Source: Mesostigma viride (lineage: Eukaryota > Streptophyta > Mesostigmatophyceae > Mesostigmatales > Mesostigmataceae). From it: a DNA stretch of 64,000 nt. This document shows positions 35,101-47,256 of this stretch, one piece after another. Made by a program: the position numbers and the translations under genes. The notes beneath the pieces are model-generated. The model was not told the origin of the DNA. It searched no databases and was given only the letters and a program-made list of their open reading frames with translations. The DNA lies in the NCBI GenBank assembly GCA_009746045.1, contig RPFO01000156.1, positions 4,947,091 to 5,011,090 of the forward strand, read 5' to 3'. Numbering within the stretch: the stretch's first letter is position 1; the number at the start of each line of letters is the position of its first letter.

Positions 35101-36271
35101 TGATGCTGCTCCTCCCTCTTACCAGCGTGGAGAATGAGCGGAGGTTCAGCCACATGAATTTCATTAAGAGCGATATTCGCAACCGCCTTCTCGAGCGCCA
35201 TCTGAACGTGGCGGTCCGCATCTTTGCATGCAGCTCTTCATACGAAGACATGCCGATCCAGGCGGCATATGCAGTGTGGTCTGCGGAGAAGGGCCGCCGC
35301 GCAACCGGCAGTGTTCTTACTTAAATACATAATTGCTTATATGATTCCTTGCTGCTAGCTACTAAGTTTTCTTATTTTCTGTGCTTTCCGCGGAATCTCA
35401 AATTTTGGGCAGCTAGCGTTTTCAAGTTTGTTGCCCGGCCTTCTGACGACAACGTAATTGCTTACATTGTCCCCGCCATCGGCATGTAGTCAAGTGTGCA
35501 AGCTAGTCATGGCTTCGCTTTTAGAGGGGCGTAATTATTAATGAACTTTAAATAAAATGATGAGGCCACCAATGAGCAATTGCGAATGAGCCATAATCCT
35601 TATTATTCGTTCATGACGGAATCACGGAAACTAGGAAGCCAAACATTACTAAGTCGGTCGTGAGAAGTAATACTGCGCCAATACAACAAATTAAGTAAGT
35701 TCAAAGCACACAGTGCTTTTTTTTGAATTTATTCTCGCGTGACGTAGTGATTTCATAAATTTAGTACGGCCGCTTACTGAAGCTTATGAGCTGACTAACT
35801 TTCAGTTGACTTTTGACTGAGTAACCTCACTTCATAGTAGACTGAAACTAATTAGGTAACTATAATGCATCCTTAGTCTCATTATTTAACGCGTTAGTAA
35901 ACACTACACCTTCATAGGTTTTTATACTTTTCATTTAAGTAGGAAGACACAAGTGCAATTGAAGTATGATGAGAATGGGGCTGCCCGCCAGCAGGCCGGG
36001 CAGCCGGCGGCCCGGCGCCCGGCGCCGATGCCTGAGACGGAGACGCTCGCCCGCCTTATGTACAGCCAGTACGGCGCCGCGCCGCGCTGACCCCACTGCC
36101 GGCAGGGTCATTTGCTGCACCAAAAAGCCAGCCCGCCACACGTGGCCGTGCCAAGCCCAATTTTAATTGGCTTAAAGCCACACATTGGCCGAGTAAACTG
36201 AAGTTTTCATAGTTCGAAACGCCACAAGTGGCCTAGCGCCACTAGTAGCGAAAACCTTAAAAAAAACACTG
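32152..36271 (+). mobile_element. Complete hAT transposon with transposase
   Basis: A 4120-bp element. It starts CAGTGTTTTTTTTA (32152-32165) and ends with the complement (36258-36271). The flanking 8-bp direct repeat CCCATAAT (32144-32151 and 36272-36279) is perfect, the hallmark of hAT insertion. GTGGCG/CGCCAC motifs crowd the subterminal regions on both sides (32165-32400 and 36110-36250), as expected for transposase binding sites. One transposase gene lies inside. Confidence 0.95.
32722..35324 (+). pseudogene. hAT transposase, split by a frameshift at a C9 run
   Basis: Two overlapping frames form one transposase. Frame one (32722-33480) carries a TTF/BED-like zinc-binding segment: LRFPWLRYDEEKDEAYCGPC, then DTFKTHVVADSHVAA (C-x2-C...H-x5-H pattern). 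Frame two (productive from about 33470 to 35324) carries the RNase H-like core: VAVTVDESKAND, FGSDGASVMMG, then MHCAPHKLSL, SDTRWLS, and the C-terminal hAT dimerisation region LLPLTSVENERRFSHMNFIKSDIRNRL. The frames meet at nine Cs (33461-33469); one base gained or lost there rejoins them. The domains and terminal repeats make the element otherwise complete, so the shift is either a sequencing error or a very recent lesion. The protein would cut and paste its own element in the nucleus. Confidence 0.88.
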
Positions 36272-36325
36272 CCCATAATAACAAACTTCCAATGCGGACG
36301 GTGTATTTGTAACACAGCCTGTATC

Positions 36326-36439
36326 CGCAGGCCAGAAATCGGGAGAATCCGGACCATGGTAGCTCGAGCCTGCCGTTATCTTGTCCGCGTTTTCGAGTCG
36401 TTCATGATGATGAAGATGAATGGTGTTGGAAATGTGTAG
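36326..36439 (+). repeat. SINE-like repeat, long copy 5
   Basis: Lacks the first ~20 bp. It then matches copy 3 over about 110 bp: CCAGAAATCGGGAGAATCCG, GGTAGCTCGAGCCTGCCGTT, the TTCGAGTCGTTC block and GGAAATGTGTAG. Confidence 0.85.
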
Positions 36440-37258
36440 CCTTGTGCATTGAAATTATGGCTGGCTTTCGTGTAGAGCGACTAGATGACCTAGACGGTGG
36501 GGCCGGAAACAGCATGCTTGATCAGGGCGTGTGTTTCGAGCCTAACTGGCCGGGAGTGTCTAGTGGTGAGCACCATTGCTGCGATCGCTCTCCCACCATT
36601 TACGAGGAAATACCCGCAAATGGAAAACCACTGAAAAGGTCTAGCTAGTCAGTCATCACGTTAGCCTTGCCATGATTCCAAACGTCCAAGAACTGCACAC
36701 ATTGCAAAGGCAAAAAGCCGGAGGACAGCACTTTCAAATGTGCGGCGGGAACCAAAAGCCCGCGTATGCCAGAAAACATCGTGTTGCTGCAGCGACGCGA
36801 CGATGTGGACAACGAATCCAGTGCCAAGCTCGGAACGGCCGCAATGGAGATCTGGCATCACAGGGTTCAGATGTGCGGAGATACTATGCGATCCAGCCGG
36901 TCCACGACCTGTTTGTAGAGCTTGCAAGGAATGTGCACATGCAGTAATGGGTACGTAAATTATGGTGGCAGGTTGGTAGGGAATAAGTGCAAGGAATGTG
37001 CACATATTGCATTAAAAAATTATGGAAGGCTGGTGGGGAATAAGTGCAAGGAATGGTGCAGATTGAATTATGCCTTCCACCATAATTTACTGATCTCCAT
37101 GCATAACAATGCCCCCTAAGGCCTTAACCCTAAAGGCCCATTCATAACCATGCTGCACACTGCCACGTATTCTGCTGACGTATTCTGCCATGCTCCACGT
37201 ATAATACTCGTATGTTGAGGCCGACGTATTTGACGTACCGAAGTATTGGCCAACCTGG
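36440..37258. other. No gene; short tandem block
   Basis: About 36925-37065 holds three imperfect copies of GTGCAAGGAATGTGCACAT with TTATGG-type spacers. The remaining frames show no family. Confidence 0.5.
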
Positions 37259-40200
37259 CTTCCTTCCTTCCTTCCTTCCTTCCTTCCTTCCTTCCTTCCT
37301 TCCTTCCTTCCTTCCTTCCTTCCTCCCTCCCTCCCTCCCTCCCTCCCTCCCTCCCTCCCTCCCTCCCTCCCTCCCTCCCTCCCTCCCTCCCTCCTCCCTC
37401 CCTCCCTCCCTCCCTCCCTCCCTCCCTCCCTCCCCTCCCTCCCTCCTCCCTCCCTCCCTCCCTCCCTCCCTCCCTCCCTCCCTCCCTCCCTCCCTCCCTC
37501 CCTCCCTCCCTCCCTCCCTCCCTCCCTCCCTCCCTCCCTCCCTCCCTCCCTCCCTCCCTCCTCCCTCCCTCCCTCCCTCCTCCCTCCCTCCCTCCCTCCC
37601 TCCCTCCTCCCTCCCTCCCTCCCTCCCTCCCTCCCTCCCTCCCTCCCCTCCCTCCCTCCTCCCTCCCTCCCTCCCTCCCTCCTCCCTCCCTCCCTCCTCC
37701 CTCCCTCCCTCCCTCCCTCCCTCCTCCCTCCCTCCCTCCCTCCTCCCTCCCTCCCTCCCTCCCTCCCTCCCTCCTCCCTCCTCCCTCCTCCCTCCCTCCC
37801 TCCCTCCCTCCCTCCTCCCTCCCTCCCTCCCTCCCTCCCCCCTCCTCCTCCCTCCCTCCTCCTCCCTCCCTCCCTCCCTCCCTCCCTCCCTCCCTCCCTC
37901 CTCCCTCCCTCCCTCCCTCCCTCCCTCCTCCTCCTCCCCCTCCCTCCCTCCCTCCCTCCCTCCCTCCCTCCCTCCTCCCCCTCCCTCCCTCCCTCCTCCC
38001 TCCCCTCCTCCTCCCTCCCTCCCTCCCTCCCTCCCTCCCTCCCTCCCTCCCCCTCCCTCCTCCCTCCCTCCTCCTCCCTCCCTCCCTCCTCCCCTCCCTC
38101 CCTCCCTCCCTCCTCCCTCCCTCCCTCCCTCCCTCCCTCCCTCCCTCCCTCCCCTCCCTCCCTCCCTCCCTCCCTCCCTCCCTCCTCCCTCCCTCCTCCC
38201 CTCCCTCCTCCCTCCCTCCTCCCTCCCCTCCCTCCCTCCCTCCCTCCCTCCCTCCCTCCCTCCTCCCTCCTCCCTCCCTCCCCTCCCTCCTCCCTCCCTC
38301 CCTCCCTCCCTCCCTCTCCCTCCTCCCTCCCTCCCTCCCTCCTCCCTCCCTCCCTCCCTCCCTCCCTCCCTCCTCCCTCCCTCCTCCCTCCCTCCCCCCT
38401 CCCTCCTCCTCCCTGCTTCTCCCTCCTCCCTCCCTCCCCTCCCCTCCCTCCCTCCCCCCTACCCTCCTCCCTCCCCCCCTCCCTCCCCTCCCTCCTCCCT
38501 CCTCCCTCCCTCCCCTCCCTCCTCCCTCCCTCCTCCCTCCCTCCCTCCCTCCCTCCTCCCTCCCTCCTCCCTCCCCCCGTCCTCCTCCCTCCCTCCCTCC
38601 TCCCTCCCTCCCTCCTCCCTCCCTCCCTCCCTCCCTCCCTCCCTCCCTCCTCCCTCCCTCCTCCCTCCCTCCTCCCTCTCCCTCCTCCTCCCTCCCTCCC
38701 TCCCCCTCCTCCCTCCCTCCCTCCCTCTCCTCCCTCCCTCCTCCTCTCCCTCCCTCCCCCCTCCCTCCCTCCCTCCCTCCCTCCCCTCCTCCCCTCCTCC
38801 TCCCTCCCTCCCCCTCCCTCCCTCCCTCCCTCCCTCCCTCCTCCTCTCCCTCCTCCTCCCTCCCCTCCCCCCCCCTCCCTCCCTCCCTCCTCCCTCCCTC
38901 CTCCTCCCTCCCTCCCTCCCTCCCTCCCTCCTCCCCCTCCCTCCTCCCTCCCTCCCTCTCCCTCCCTCCCTCCCTCCCTCCTCCTCTCCCTCCCTCTCCT
39001 CCTCCCTCCCTCCCTCCCTCCCATCCCTCCCTCCCTCCCTCCTCCCTCCCTCTCCCTCCCTCCTCCCTCCCTCCCTCCCTCCCTCCCTCCCTCCCTCCCT
39101 CCCTCCCTCCCTCCCTCCTCCCTCCTCCCTCCCTCCCTCCCTCCCTCCCTCCCTCCTCTCCTCCCTCCTCCCTCCTCCCTCCCTCCTCCCCTCCCTCGCT
39201 CCTCCCTCCCCTCCCTCGCTCCTCCCTCCTCCTCCCTCCTCCCTCCCTCCCCCTCCCTCCCCTCCCTCCTCCCTCCCTCCCTCCCTCCCTCCCTCCTCCC
39301 TCCCTCCTCCCTCCTCCCTCCCTCCCTCCTCCTCCCTCCCTCCCTCCCTCCTCCCTCCCTCCCTCCCCCCTCCCTCCCTCCCTTCCCTCCCTCCCTCCCT
39401 CCCTCCCTCCCTCCTCCCTCCCTCCCTCCCTCCTCCCTCCCTCCTCCCTCCTCCTCCCTCCTCCTCCCTCCTTCCTCCTCCCTCCCTCCCGTCCTCCCTC
39501 CCCTCCCTCCCTCCTCCTCCCTCCCTCCCTCCCTCCTCCCTCCCTCCCTCCTCCCTCCCTCCCTCCTCCCTCCCCTCCCTCCCTCCCTCCCTCCTCCCCT
39601 CCTCNNNNNNNNNNNNNNNNNNNNNNNNNCCTCCCTCCCTCCTCCCTCCCTCCCTCCCCCCCCTCCCTCCCTCCCTCCTCTCCCTCCCCCTCCCTCCTCC
39701 CTCCTCTCCTCCCTCCCCTCCCTCCCTCCCTCCCTTCCCTCCTCCCTCCCTCCCTCCCTCCCTCCCCCTCCCCCCTCCCCCCTCCTCCTCCCCTACCTCC
39801 CTCCCTCCCTCCCTCCTCCCTCCCTCCCTCCCTCCCTCCCTCCCTCCCTCCCTCCCTCCCTCCCTCCCTCCCTCCCCCCTCCCCCTCCCTCCCTCCCTCC
39901 CCTCCCTCCTCCCTCCTCTCTCCTCCCTCGCTCCCTCCCCTCCCTCCTCCTCCTCCTCCCTCCCTCCCTCCCTCCCTCCCTCCCTCCCTCCCTCCCTCCC
40001 TCCTCCCTCCCCCTCCTCCCTCACCTCCTCCCTCCTCCCTCCCCTCCCTCCCTCCCTCCCCCTCCCTCTCTCCCTCCTGCCCTCCTTCCCTCCCCTCCCC
40101 CCCCTCCCTCACCCTCCTCTCCTCTCCCTCCCTCCCTCCCTCCCCTCCTCTCCCTCCTCCTCCCCCCTCCCTCCCTCCTCCCTCCCTGTTTCCCCTCCCT

Positions 40201-42062
40201 CCCTCCCTCCCTCCTCACCTCCCTCTATCCTTCCTTCCTTCCTTCCTTCCTTCCTTCCTTCCTTCCTTCCTTCCTCCTCACCCCTTCCCTTCTTCCTCCT
40301 TCCCTTCCTTCCTTCCTCCTCCCTCCTCCCTCCCTCCCTCCCTCCCTCCTCCCTCCTCCCTCCCTCCTCCTCCCTCCTCTCCTCCCTCCCTCCCTCCCTC
40401 CCCCCTCCCTCCCTCCTCCCTCCCTCTCCCTCCTCTCCTCCCTCCTCCTCCCTCCCTCCTCCTCCCTCCCTCCTCCCTCCCTCCCTCCCTCCCTCCCCTC
40501 CCTCCCTCCCCTCCCTCCCTCCCTCCCTCCCTCCTCCCTCCCTCCCTCCTCCCTCCCTCCCTCCCTCCCTCCCCTCCCTCCCTCCCTCCTCCTCCCCCTC
40601 CCTCCCTCCTCCCTCCCTCCTCCTCCTCCCTCCCCCTCCTCCCTCCCTCCCTCCCTCCCTCCCTCCTCCCTCCCTCCCTCCCTCCCTCCTCCTCCCTCCC
40701 TCCCTCCCTCCCCTCCCTCCTCCTCCCTCCCTCTCCTCCCCTCCCTCCCTCCCTCCCTCCCATTCCCTCCCTCCCTCCCTCCCTCCCTCCCTCCCTCCCT
40801 CCCTCCTCCCTCCCTCCCTCCCTCCCTCCCCTCCCTCCTCCTCCTTCCCTCCTCCTCTCTCCCTCCTCCCTCCTCCCTCCTCCTCCCCTCCCTCCTCTCC
40901 CTCCCTCCCCTCCCTCCTCCTCCCCCCCTCCTCCCTCCCTCCCTCCCTCCCTCCCTCCTCCCTCCCTCCCTCCCTCCTCCCTCCCCTCCCTCCCTCCCCC
41001 CTCCCTCCCTCCTCTCCCCCCTCCCTCCCTCCCTCCCTCCCTCCCTCCCTCCCTCCCTCCCTCCCTCCCTCCCTCCCTCCCTCCCTCCTCCTCCCTCCCT
41101 CCCCCCTCCCTCCCTCCCCTCCCTCCCTCCCCTCCCTCCCTCCCTCCCTCCCTCCCTCCCTCCTCCTCCCTCCTCCCTCCCTCCCTCCTCCCTCCCTCCC
41201 TCCCTCCCTCCCTCCCTCCTCTCCCTCCGCTCCCTCCCTCCCTCCCTCCCTCCCTCCCTCCCTCCCTCCCTCCTCCCTTCCTCCCTCCCTCCCTCCTCCC
41301 TCCCCCCCTCCCCTCCCTCCCTCCCTCCCTCCCTCCCTCCCTCCCTCCTCCCCCTCCTCCCTCCCCCCTCCCTCCCTCCCTCCCTCCCTCCCTCCCTCCC
41401 TCCCTCCCTCCCTCCCTCCCTCCCTCCCTCCCTCCCTCCCTCCCTCCTCCCTCCCTCCCTCCTCCCTCCCTCCCTCCTCCCTCCCTCCCTCCCTCTCCTC
41501 CCTCCCTCCCTCCTCTCCCTCCCTCCCTCCCTCCCTCCCTCCCTCCCCTCCCTCCCTCCCTCCCTCCCTCCCCCTCCCTCCCTCCCTCCCTCCCTCCTCC
41601 CCCCTCCCTCCCTCCTCCTCCTCCCGTCCTCCCTCCCTCCCTCCCTCCCTCCCCTCCCTCCCTCCTCCCTCCCTCCCTCCCCCTCCCTCCCTCCCTCCTC
41701 CCTCCTCCTCCTCCTCCCTCCCTCCCTCCCTCCCTCCCTCCCTCCCTCCCCTCCCTCCCTCCTCCTCCCTCCCTCCCTCCCTCCCTCCCTCCCTCCCTCC
41801 CTCCTCCTCCCCTCCCTCCCCTCCTCCTCCTCCTCCCTCCCTCCCTCCCTCCCTCCCTCCCTCCCCTCCCTCCCTCCCTCCTCCCTCCCTCCCTCCTCCC
41901 TCCTCCTCCCTCCCTCCTCCCTCCCTCCTCCCCCTCCCGTCCTCCTCCCTCCCTCCCTCCCTCCCTCCCTCCCTCCCTCCCTCCCTCCCTCCCTCCCTCC
42001 CTCCCTCCCTCCCTCCCTCCCTCCCTCCCTCCCTCCTCCCTCCTCCTCCTCACCCTCCCTCC
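37259..42062. repeat. CCCT/CCT polypyrimidine array 1 (4.8 kb)
   Basis: Begins with (CTTC)n (to 37323) and continues as CCCT units irregularly mixed with CCT and CCCC variants, with another CTTC patch at 40229-40275. The minus strand is a purine array rich in GGG runs. The Pro/Ser/Leu and Arg/Glu/Gly frames over 500-1600 residues are by-products. It contains an assembly gap. Confidence 0.97.
39605..39629. other. Assembly gap, 25 N
   Basis: Twenty-five unspecified bases inside the polypyrimidine array, so the true array length is unknown. Confidence 0.99.
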
Positions 42063-44881
42063 CCTGAACCCTCAAGTACTACTGGTCATGCTTGCGGCGG
42101 GTGTCTGTTACGTCCGGCCAGAAACACACCGAGCTGAGCACTACCTCACCAGTTTGGTGAACGCCGGCTCTCGAGTCGCTGAATCTAAATTGAAAACAGA
42201 TCGACAACGATTAAGTGTGTCAATGAGATAGTATCGACATATCGACTTCCCCTAGAGAGGTTATGAACTTTAGTTGGTGTAACGGCCATGGCGGCCGGGG
42301 CAGCCCCATGCTGTCGGTGTCCTGCGTGGCGGGCAGCCATCGTTGGACAAAAACTTAACACCTGTCGGTGTGTTTCCTAGTTTGGCTCAGTTTCAAGACT
42401 GCTACTTATGAAGCGCGATGATGACAATGAGCTATCACTGAGAGAACACATCAGTTATGAATGAGACAACACATGAACTAGTTATCGATGTCCGGTCCAT
42501 TACCAATGACTATAGCTCGCGCCTTCTTTGACTAGACTGCATGAAGATTTTGAACGCCAACTGACTGCATGAAGATTTGTACGCCAACTAAACTTTTTGC
42601 TCAGTAGTTAGAGATAAACTATGTCCGCAAGGAGAACAACTAATGTAATCGCCGCTTGTGAAAACATGGATTCCGGCTACCGTCATCGTCCGCTGTTCTA
42701 GTAGTTCTGTCGTACTACAACTGCAGTTATCTTAATTATTAATAAAGGCCGTAACTGAATGATTTTGTCCTAAAACCCGACGTAAACGTGCCACCATACT
42801 AGCCGGTAAGCAACCAGCCTGCTGCTTTTGACGCCCGCCCGTCCGGAGTGCCTACCAAAAGACGGAATTAACTGTTGCGCGGGGCCGAGCCCGGACGTAC
42901 GGGCGCGGGCGGGCCGGGGTCCGGGACCGGCCGCCGGCTCCGCCGAGTTCGGCTGGGCTGAACGTCTTGTCTGCCTGTGCGGTTATAATTAATGCTGCCG
43001 GTGGGACTCGCTCAGCGATGGCAAAAACTGGCAGTCGGGAACGACGATCGACAGGCAATTCTGGTCTGGTAGTCTTGTGTTGTGGATTGTGTAATGCCCA
43101 CGATGTTGACGCACGTGCCGTGGCTTTGGGCAACGGATACACGTTGCGATTAGAAATCGAGTTGTCTAAAGCGCACTGGACACCATTTTTCTTTGCGATA
43201 ATCGTCACGGCTTCCTTCCCGGGTGGGGGAAAACGCGGGTCATCGGTCGCAGTTCGGAAGCTATGGCTTGGTGTCGAACAATCCTTTCGGGAGCGTCGCA
43301 CCTTAGTCAGCCAGCCTCCGTTACATCTAGTGCCGTTGCCTCGTACACAGTGAGAAGTTATCACAGGCCAGCGCAATCAGACACCAATGGAGCCGCAGTG
43401 GTACAGCCTTTGGAACTTGCCCTCAGTCCTTCCGAATAAATATCAACGATATCACCCCGTGCAGTGTTATCACACAAGAAAGTTTAAGAATCTCGAGCTT
43501 CGCACTGTTGAAAGTGAGTTTACTTCTATTACTTCACATAAAAATGCTTTCAGTTGCCGTGGCGGCTTCCGTGCAACTTCACTTTTAAAGGATACGTAGC
43601 TCGGGGTTCGGGGCGAAATTCTGCATGCGATTTTCGTGCTGTGCGAACGCAAAACAAATCTAAATGTACCCGACGCCGAAGAGACATATGTATTCGGAGT
43701 GTCTGTTCCATGAGTGACCCCACCAAAGCAGCGTGATCGCACTTTGGGATTGCTGCCCTTGCAATGCGGCACATCTCTAGTGGGAGCGTGACGTTCAGCT
43801 CCGTTCCGTTCTGTTCGGGTTCAGTCCATCTATACCATAACCTACCCAAGGAGAAATCACAAGTCAGCCTGGTCGACACAGGCAATCGGCTATATGCCAG
43901 CATGAGCTGTGCGAATCCATCGGTTTGCAGTTTTGCTTGCATGCTTTCAGCAATGGAAGACGCTGCTTTCAGCAAGGAGGACGGATTGTGGGCACATGTG
44001 GCCTGTCTTGGTCGTAGGCTGGGTGTGGGTGATCTCGAAAACATAGACAATGTGCGGCCTGTCTTATTATAAGCGGGGTGTGGGGTTGTTGGGTTTGTAT
44101 TGGAAAGGGACATAGACACAGCTGGTGTATAGGACGGAGCCATGCCAGTGCAGACATGCAATCGGCTGAAAGCAAAGCCACTGCGTTTATTGGCATAGAC
44201 GGCACAGTCTCGCTGATTGCTGTAGAGTGGATGCCCGTCAATACATCAGGAAAATGTCCCCCACCCCCTCGCTTCCCCGTCCCCTGCCCCTTTCTCCCTC
44301 GCCCTTGCCCCTCACCCCTTACCCCTCGCCCCTTCTTCGTTCCCCCTTTCTGCCCTCAATCACCCTAGATTTCCCCCTCTCACCCCCCCCCCCCTCGCGC
44401 GTCTTGTCTCTCCTCCCTCCCCCCCTCACCTTCTCCTCACCTCTCCCTCTCTCCCGTGCCTGCCTATACCCTTGCCTTTTTCTGTCCTATCCCCCCTCTT
44501 CCCCTCATGCCACCTGCCTGTAAAACCTATTCATTAATGACACCCTTTCCACCATCACTGGTGTCTATCCACTTCTTATTCCTGCTGATGCAAGCTCACC
44601 CCCAGATCATATCTAATTTTAAGCTGCGATCAACCTTACCATGCAATGCAACCTTACCCCTATTGTATCATTTTTTCTTGATTAAGCATCCTTTGTCCGT
44701 CTTCCACCCTCCATGCCCACCGGCCCGTACGCCGCTGCATACTCCCCCCACGTCACCCCACAAACCCCATCAAAACACCAACGCACACACACTCACACAC
44801 ACAAACATCTAATATTTAAAATAAAACACAACCAGGTACGAAAACACCCACATGTCACTCGACAGAATGCGGCGATGGCAG

Positions 44882-45074
44882 CTTGCTATTTCGGTTCGCC
44901 GAGCCGCAACCGTCAGACCACGGCGCCCCCGTCGGCCCCACGGACCCCCTTCGTCAAACGGGAGAGCGCTATGGCCCCGAGCGCACGCTGGAGACGCTTC
45001 CACGGCGGACCTGACCAAGCTTGCGGACTCACGCCCCCGATGGACCGCGACCTGGTGTGGCGCGCGCACGCCAC
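44882..45074 (+). pseudogene. Copy-1 version of a PP2C N-terminal exon (frameshifted)
   Basis: Corresponds to 51936-52130 of copy 2 with the same acceptor (GCGATGGCAG) and donor (GTGAGTG), but 193 instead of 195 nt and with scattered indels that destroy the frame. The copy-2 frame is continuous, so copy 1 is either a decaying duplicate or a poorly polished allele. Confidence 0.6.
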
Positions 45075-46464
45075 GTGAGTGACTAGTGCAAGTCAAAATA
45101 GGGGTTGGGAGGCTAGCCCGCGTGAGTGAGCAGTGCAAGTCTAAAAATGGGGATGTGAGGGCTAGCCAACGTGAGTAAGCAGCGCAAGGTCGAAAATAGG
45201 GGTTGCGAGGCTAGCCCACGCGAGTGAGTAGTGGCAAGTCTTAAATAATTCATGGGACCTAAGCCCCTCAGGCCACCAAGTCCAGACACAGAGTTGAGTG
45301 CCGGTGGAGGGACGGGTCCGAATACTGTACTTGTATGTAGAGGCCATGTGAGTGCCCATCGAAACCAGGGATGAAGTGCCCGCGTGCGTGACAAGTCTGA
45401 ATAGGTAAGATGAGACAGCGCAAAGTAGTCAGGTGCCCGCGTGAAGTGACAAGTCTGCACAAGTAAAAAAAGCCCAAACCAGACAACAGTGCAAGTATGA
45501 AGTGCCCATGCGAGTGCGATCCTAAACCAGATATCGCGAGGCCTACTGGGGAGCAGCAGAGTGCAGCAGGAGCTAGGGATCGCCATAAGTCTACGTCGAA
45601 TTAGCGGAGGAGCTAGGGAATCACCATTAGTTATGTGCTAGTTAATTAAGGAGCTAGGGATCGCCATAAGTCTACGTGCTAATTTACAGAGGAGCTAGGG
45701 ATCACCATGAGTCTACGTGCTAACTAATGAAGGAGCTAGGGATCGCGATGCGCTGGGTTTGCAAGTGGGAGTGGGGTGTGAAGGGCGATGAACTTGAGGT
45801 GTATGCCAAGGATGCCAGAAGGATGCAAGGATGCCAGGATGCGATGCTATCGTGAAGGCCTCCGGGAATCCTATTGCCAAGGATGCCAGGATTTTAATCG
45901 GGTGCGCAGAGGATGGAATCGGTTCCATCTGTGTACACTACTCGCACCTGTCACCGCCACTACCCACCTACCGCCACCCGTGCTTGTGTCCGTGTCCACC
46001 ACAATCCACCAGCTGTTGCATCCGTGAAATTCCTGGTACCATATTGGATTTCAAACGCGGACCTCGAGCACGATCCGCCCACCTGTTTCACCCAGAATCT
46101 TTGTAACTTCCACGGATGGCAATGCTATCGCAACAGCGCCTTATTTGCCACCTTGTACCCTCACCAACTCCTGATGGCCACGCGGGAGCTGACTCCCTAC
46201 CGAGCCGCTGATGGCGAAGCCGACCGAACCGTGGCATGCTGCCTATCGTAGCGGCACGAGTCACCATCGACAAGGGCCATGATCATCAGGGCCATGATGA
46301 TAAAGTCGGGCCACGACGTGCCTTCCTTAAAAGGATAGAAATGAAACTATATGTGGTGGAATCTCGATATGATCCGCTTGTCCACAACCAACAATGACAC
46401 ACGGAATCCTACGTATTGATTGGCTTTGTTGCCGCCTTTTTTCTGCCCACTCCCCGGCCTGCAG

Positions 46465-46531
46465 CGGCGAGGGCCTGCCCAAGGTCACCAAACTGGAAGT
46501 GGGCGGCTTCATGATCCCCCACCCGGCCAAG
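46465..46531 (+). pseudogene. Copy-1 version of the PP2C exon encoding VGGFMIPHPAK
   Basis: A 67-nt exon with acceptor CCTGCAG and donor GTGCGT. It encodes GEGLPKVTKLEV then GGFMIPHPAK, the segment just before the TGGEDA motif of PTC7-type phosphatases. Copy 2 (53513-53579) is equally long and reads GEWPAKVTK at its start. The reading GEGLPKV here looks the more natural one. Downstream exons exist only beyond copy 2. Confidence 0.65.
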
Positions 46532-46954
46532 GTGCGTGCCCCGCCAGGTGATGCCGGTCCCCTGCCATATCCCTAGTGCTAGGTTGTCAGTGACAGCTTA
46601 TGGAATGTCCGCTAAAGAGGCCACTTTCCTCCCACTAGGGTTGTTGAGTTATGACGCGACAGGAAAAGCTGGTAAGGATGTTCGTCTGGTAACCGGTGAT
46701 TGTTCGTTCTGGTAACCGGTGATCGTATCGTCTGGTAACCGGTGATTGTTCGTCTGGTAACCGGTGATTGTTCGTCTGGTAACCGGTGCAAGCATGGCAC
46801 TGCGCGGGTTTATTCCATTTGCGGCGCGAACCCAATTGAGCCTGCCTTTTGTATCCTGCTTTTGTATCCGAAATTTTGTATCGCTTTTTCTGTCAGCCAG
46901 GGAACATTCCATTTAGGTAAATGGAAGAGAGGTAGGTTGGGATGGCGTATCGCG

Positions 46955-47231
46955 CAGTGTTTCTAGTAGAGGTTTTTAGGAAACGTCAAAATGTTGACTT
47001 TTGCCCCTGACCCTTCCGTCAAATGTTGACTTTTTGCCCCGGCGTAGCGTTCAACATTTGACTTTAGCCGCCGGCGTAAGCGTCAAACATGATGATTGCT
47101 TTTTTGGGGGGGGGCTGGCCTGGCCTGCTAGTTTGGGGAATAACTTGCAAAATAGACGTTATCTCATTGATAACAGAAGAAAGGGGCGTCATGACTCATG
47201 TGGTGTTTGGTAACCACAACACGTGGGTTTA
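46955..47231 (+). mobile_element. 5' fragment of the CAGTGTTTCTAG hAT element (copy 1)
   Basis: Starts with CAGTGTTTCTAG after GTATCGCG as in copy 2, carries the same GTCAAAATGTTGAC subterminal motifs, and is cut off where array 2 begins. Confidence 0.85.
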
Positions 47232-47256
47232 AAATGTAGTAGGAGCATATGCCAAG

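Larger units (their letters stand above)
42063..47231. repeat. 5.2-kb segment, copy 1
   Basis: Near-identical to 49130-54281 in the same orientation. Differences are mostly single-base gains or losses. It contains the 5' part of the PP2C gene (exon equivalents 44882-45074 and 46465-46531), five GGAGCTAGGGATC units (45565-45765), five GGTAACCGGTGATTGTTCGT units (46680-46790) and the first ~277 bp of a hAT element (46955-47231). Confidence 0.95.

Noticed and set aside
37087..42231. Open frames of 500-1660 residues rich in Pro/Ser/Leu or Arg/Glu/Gly
   Set aside because: They are translations of the CCCT/CCT arrays in several frames on both strands and cross the N gap; no coding signal beyond the repeat.
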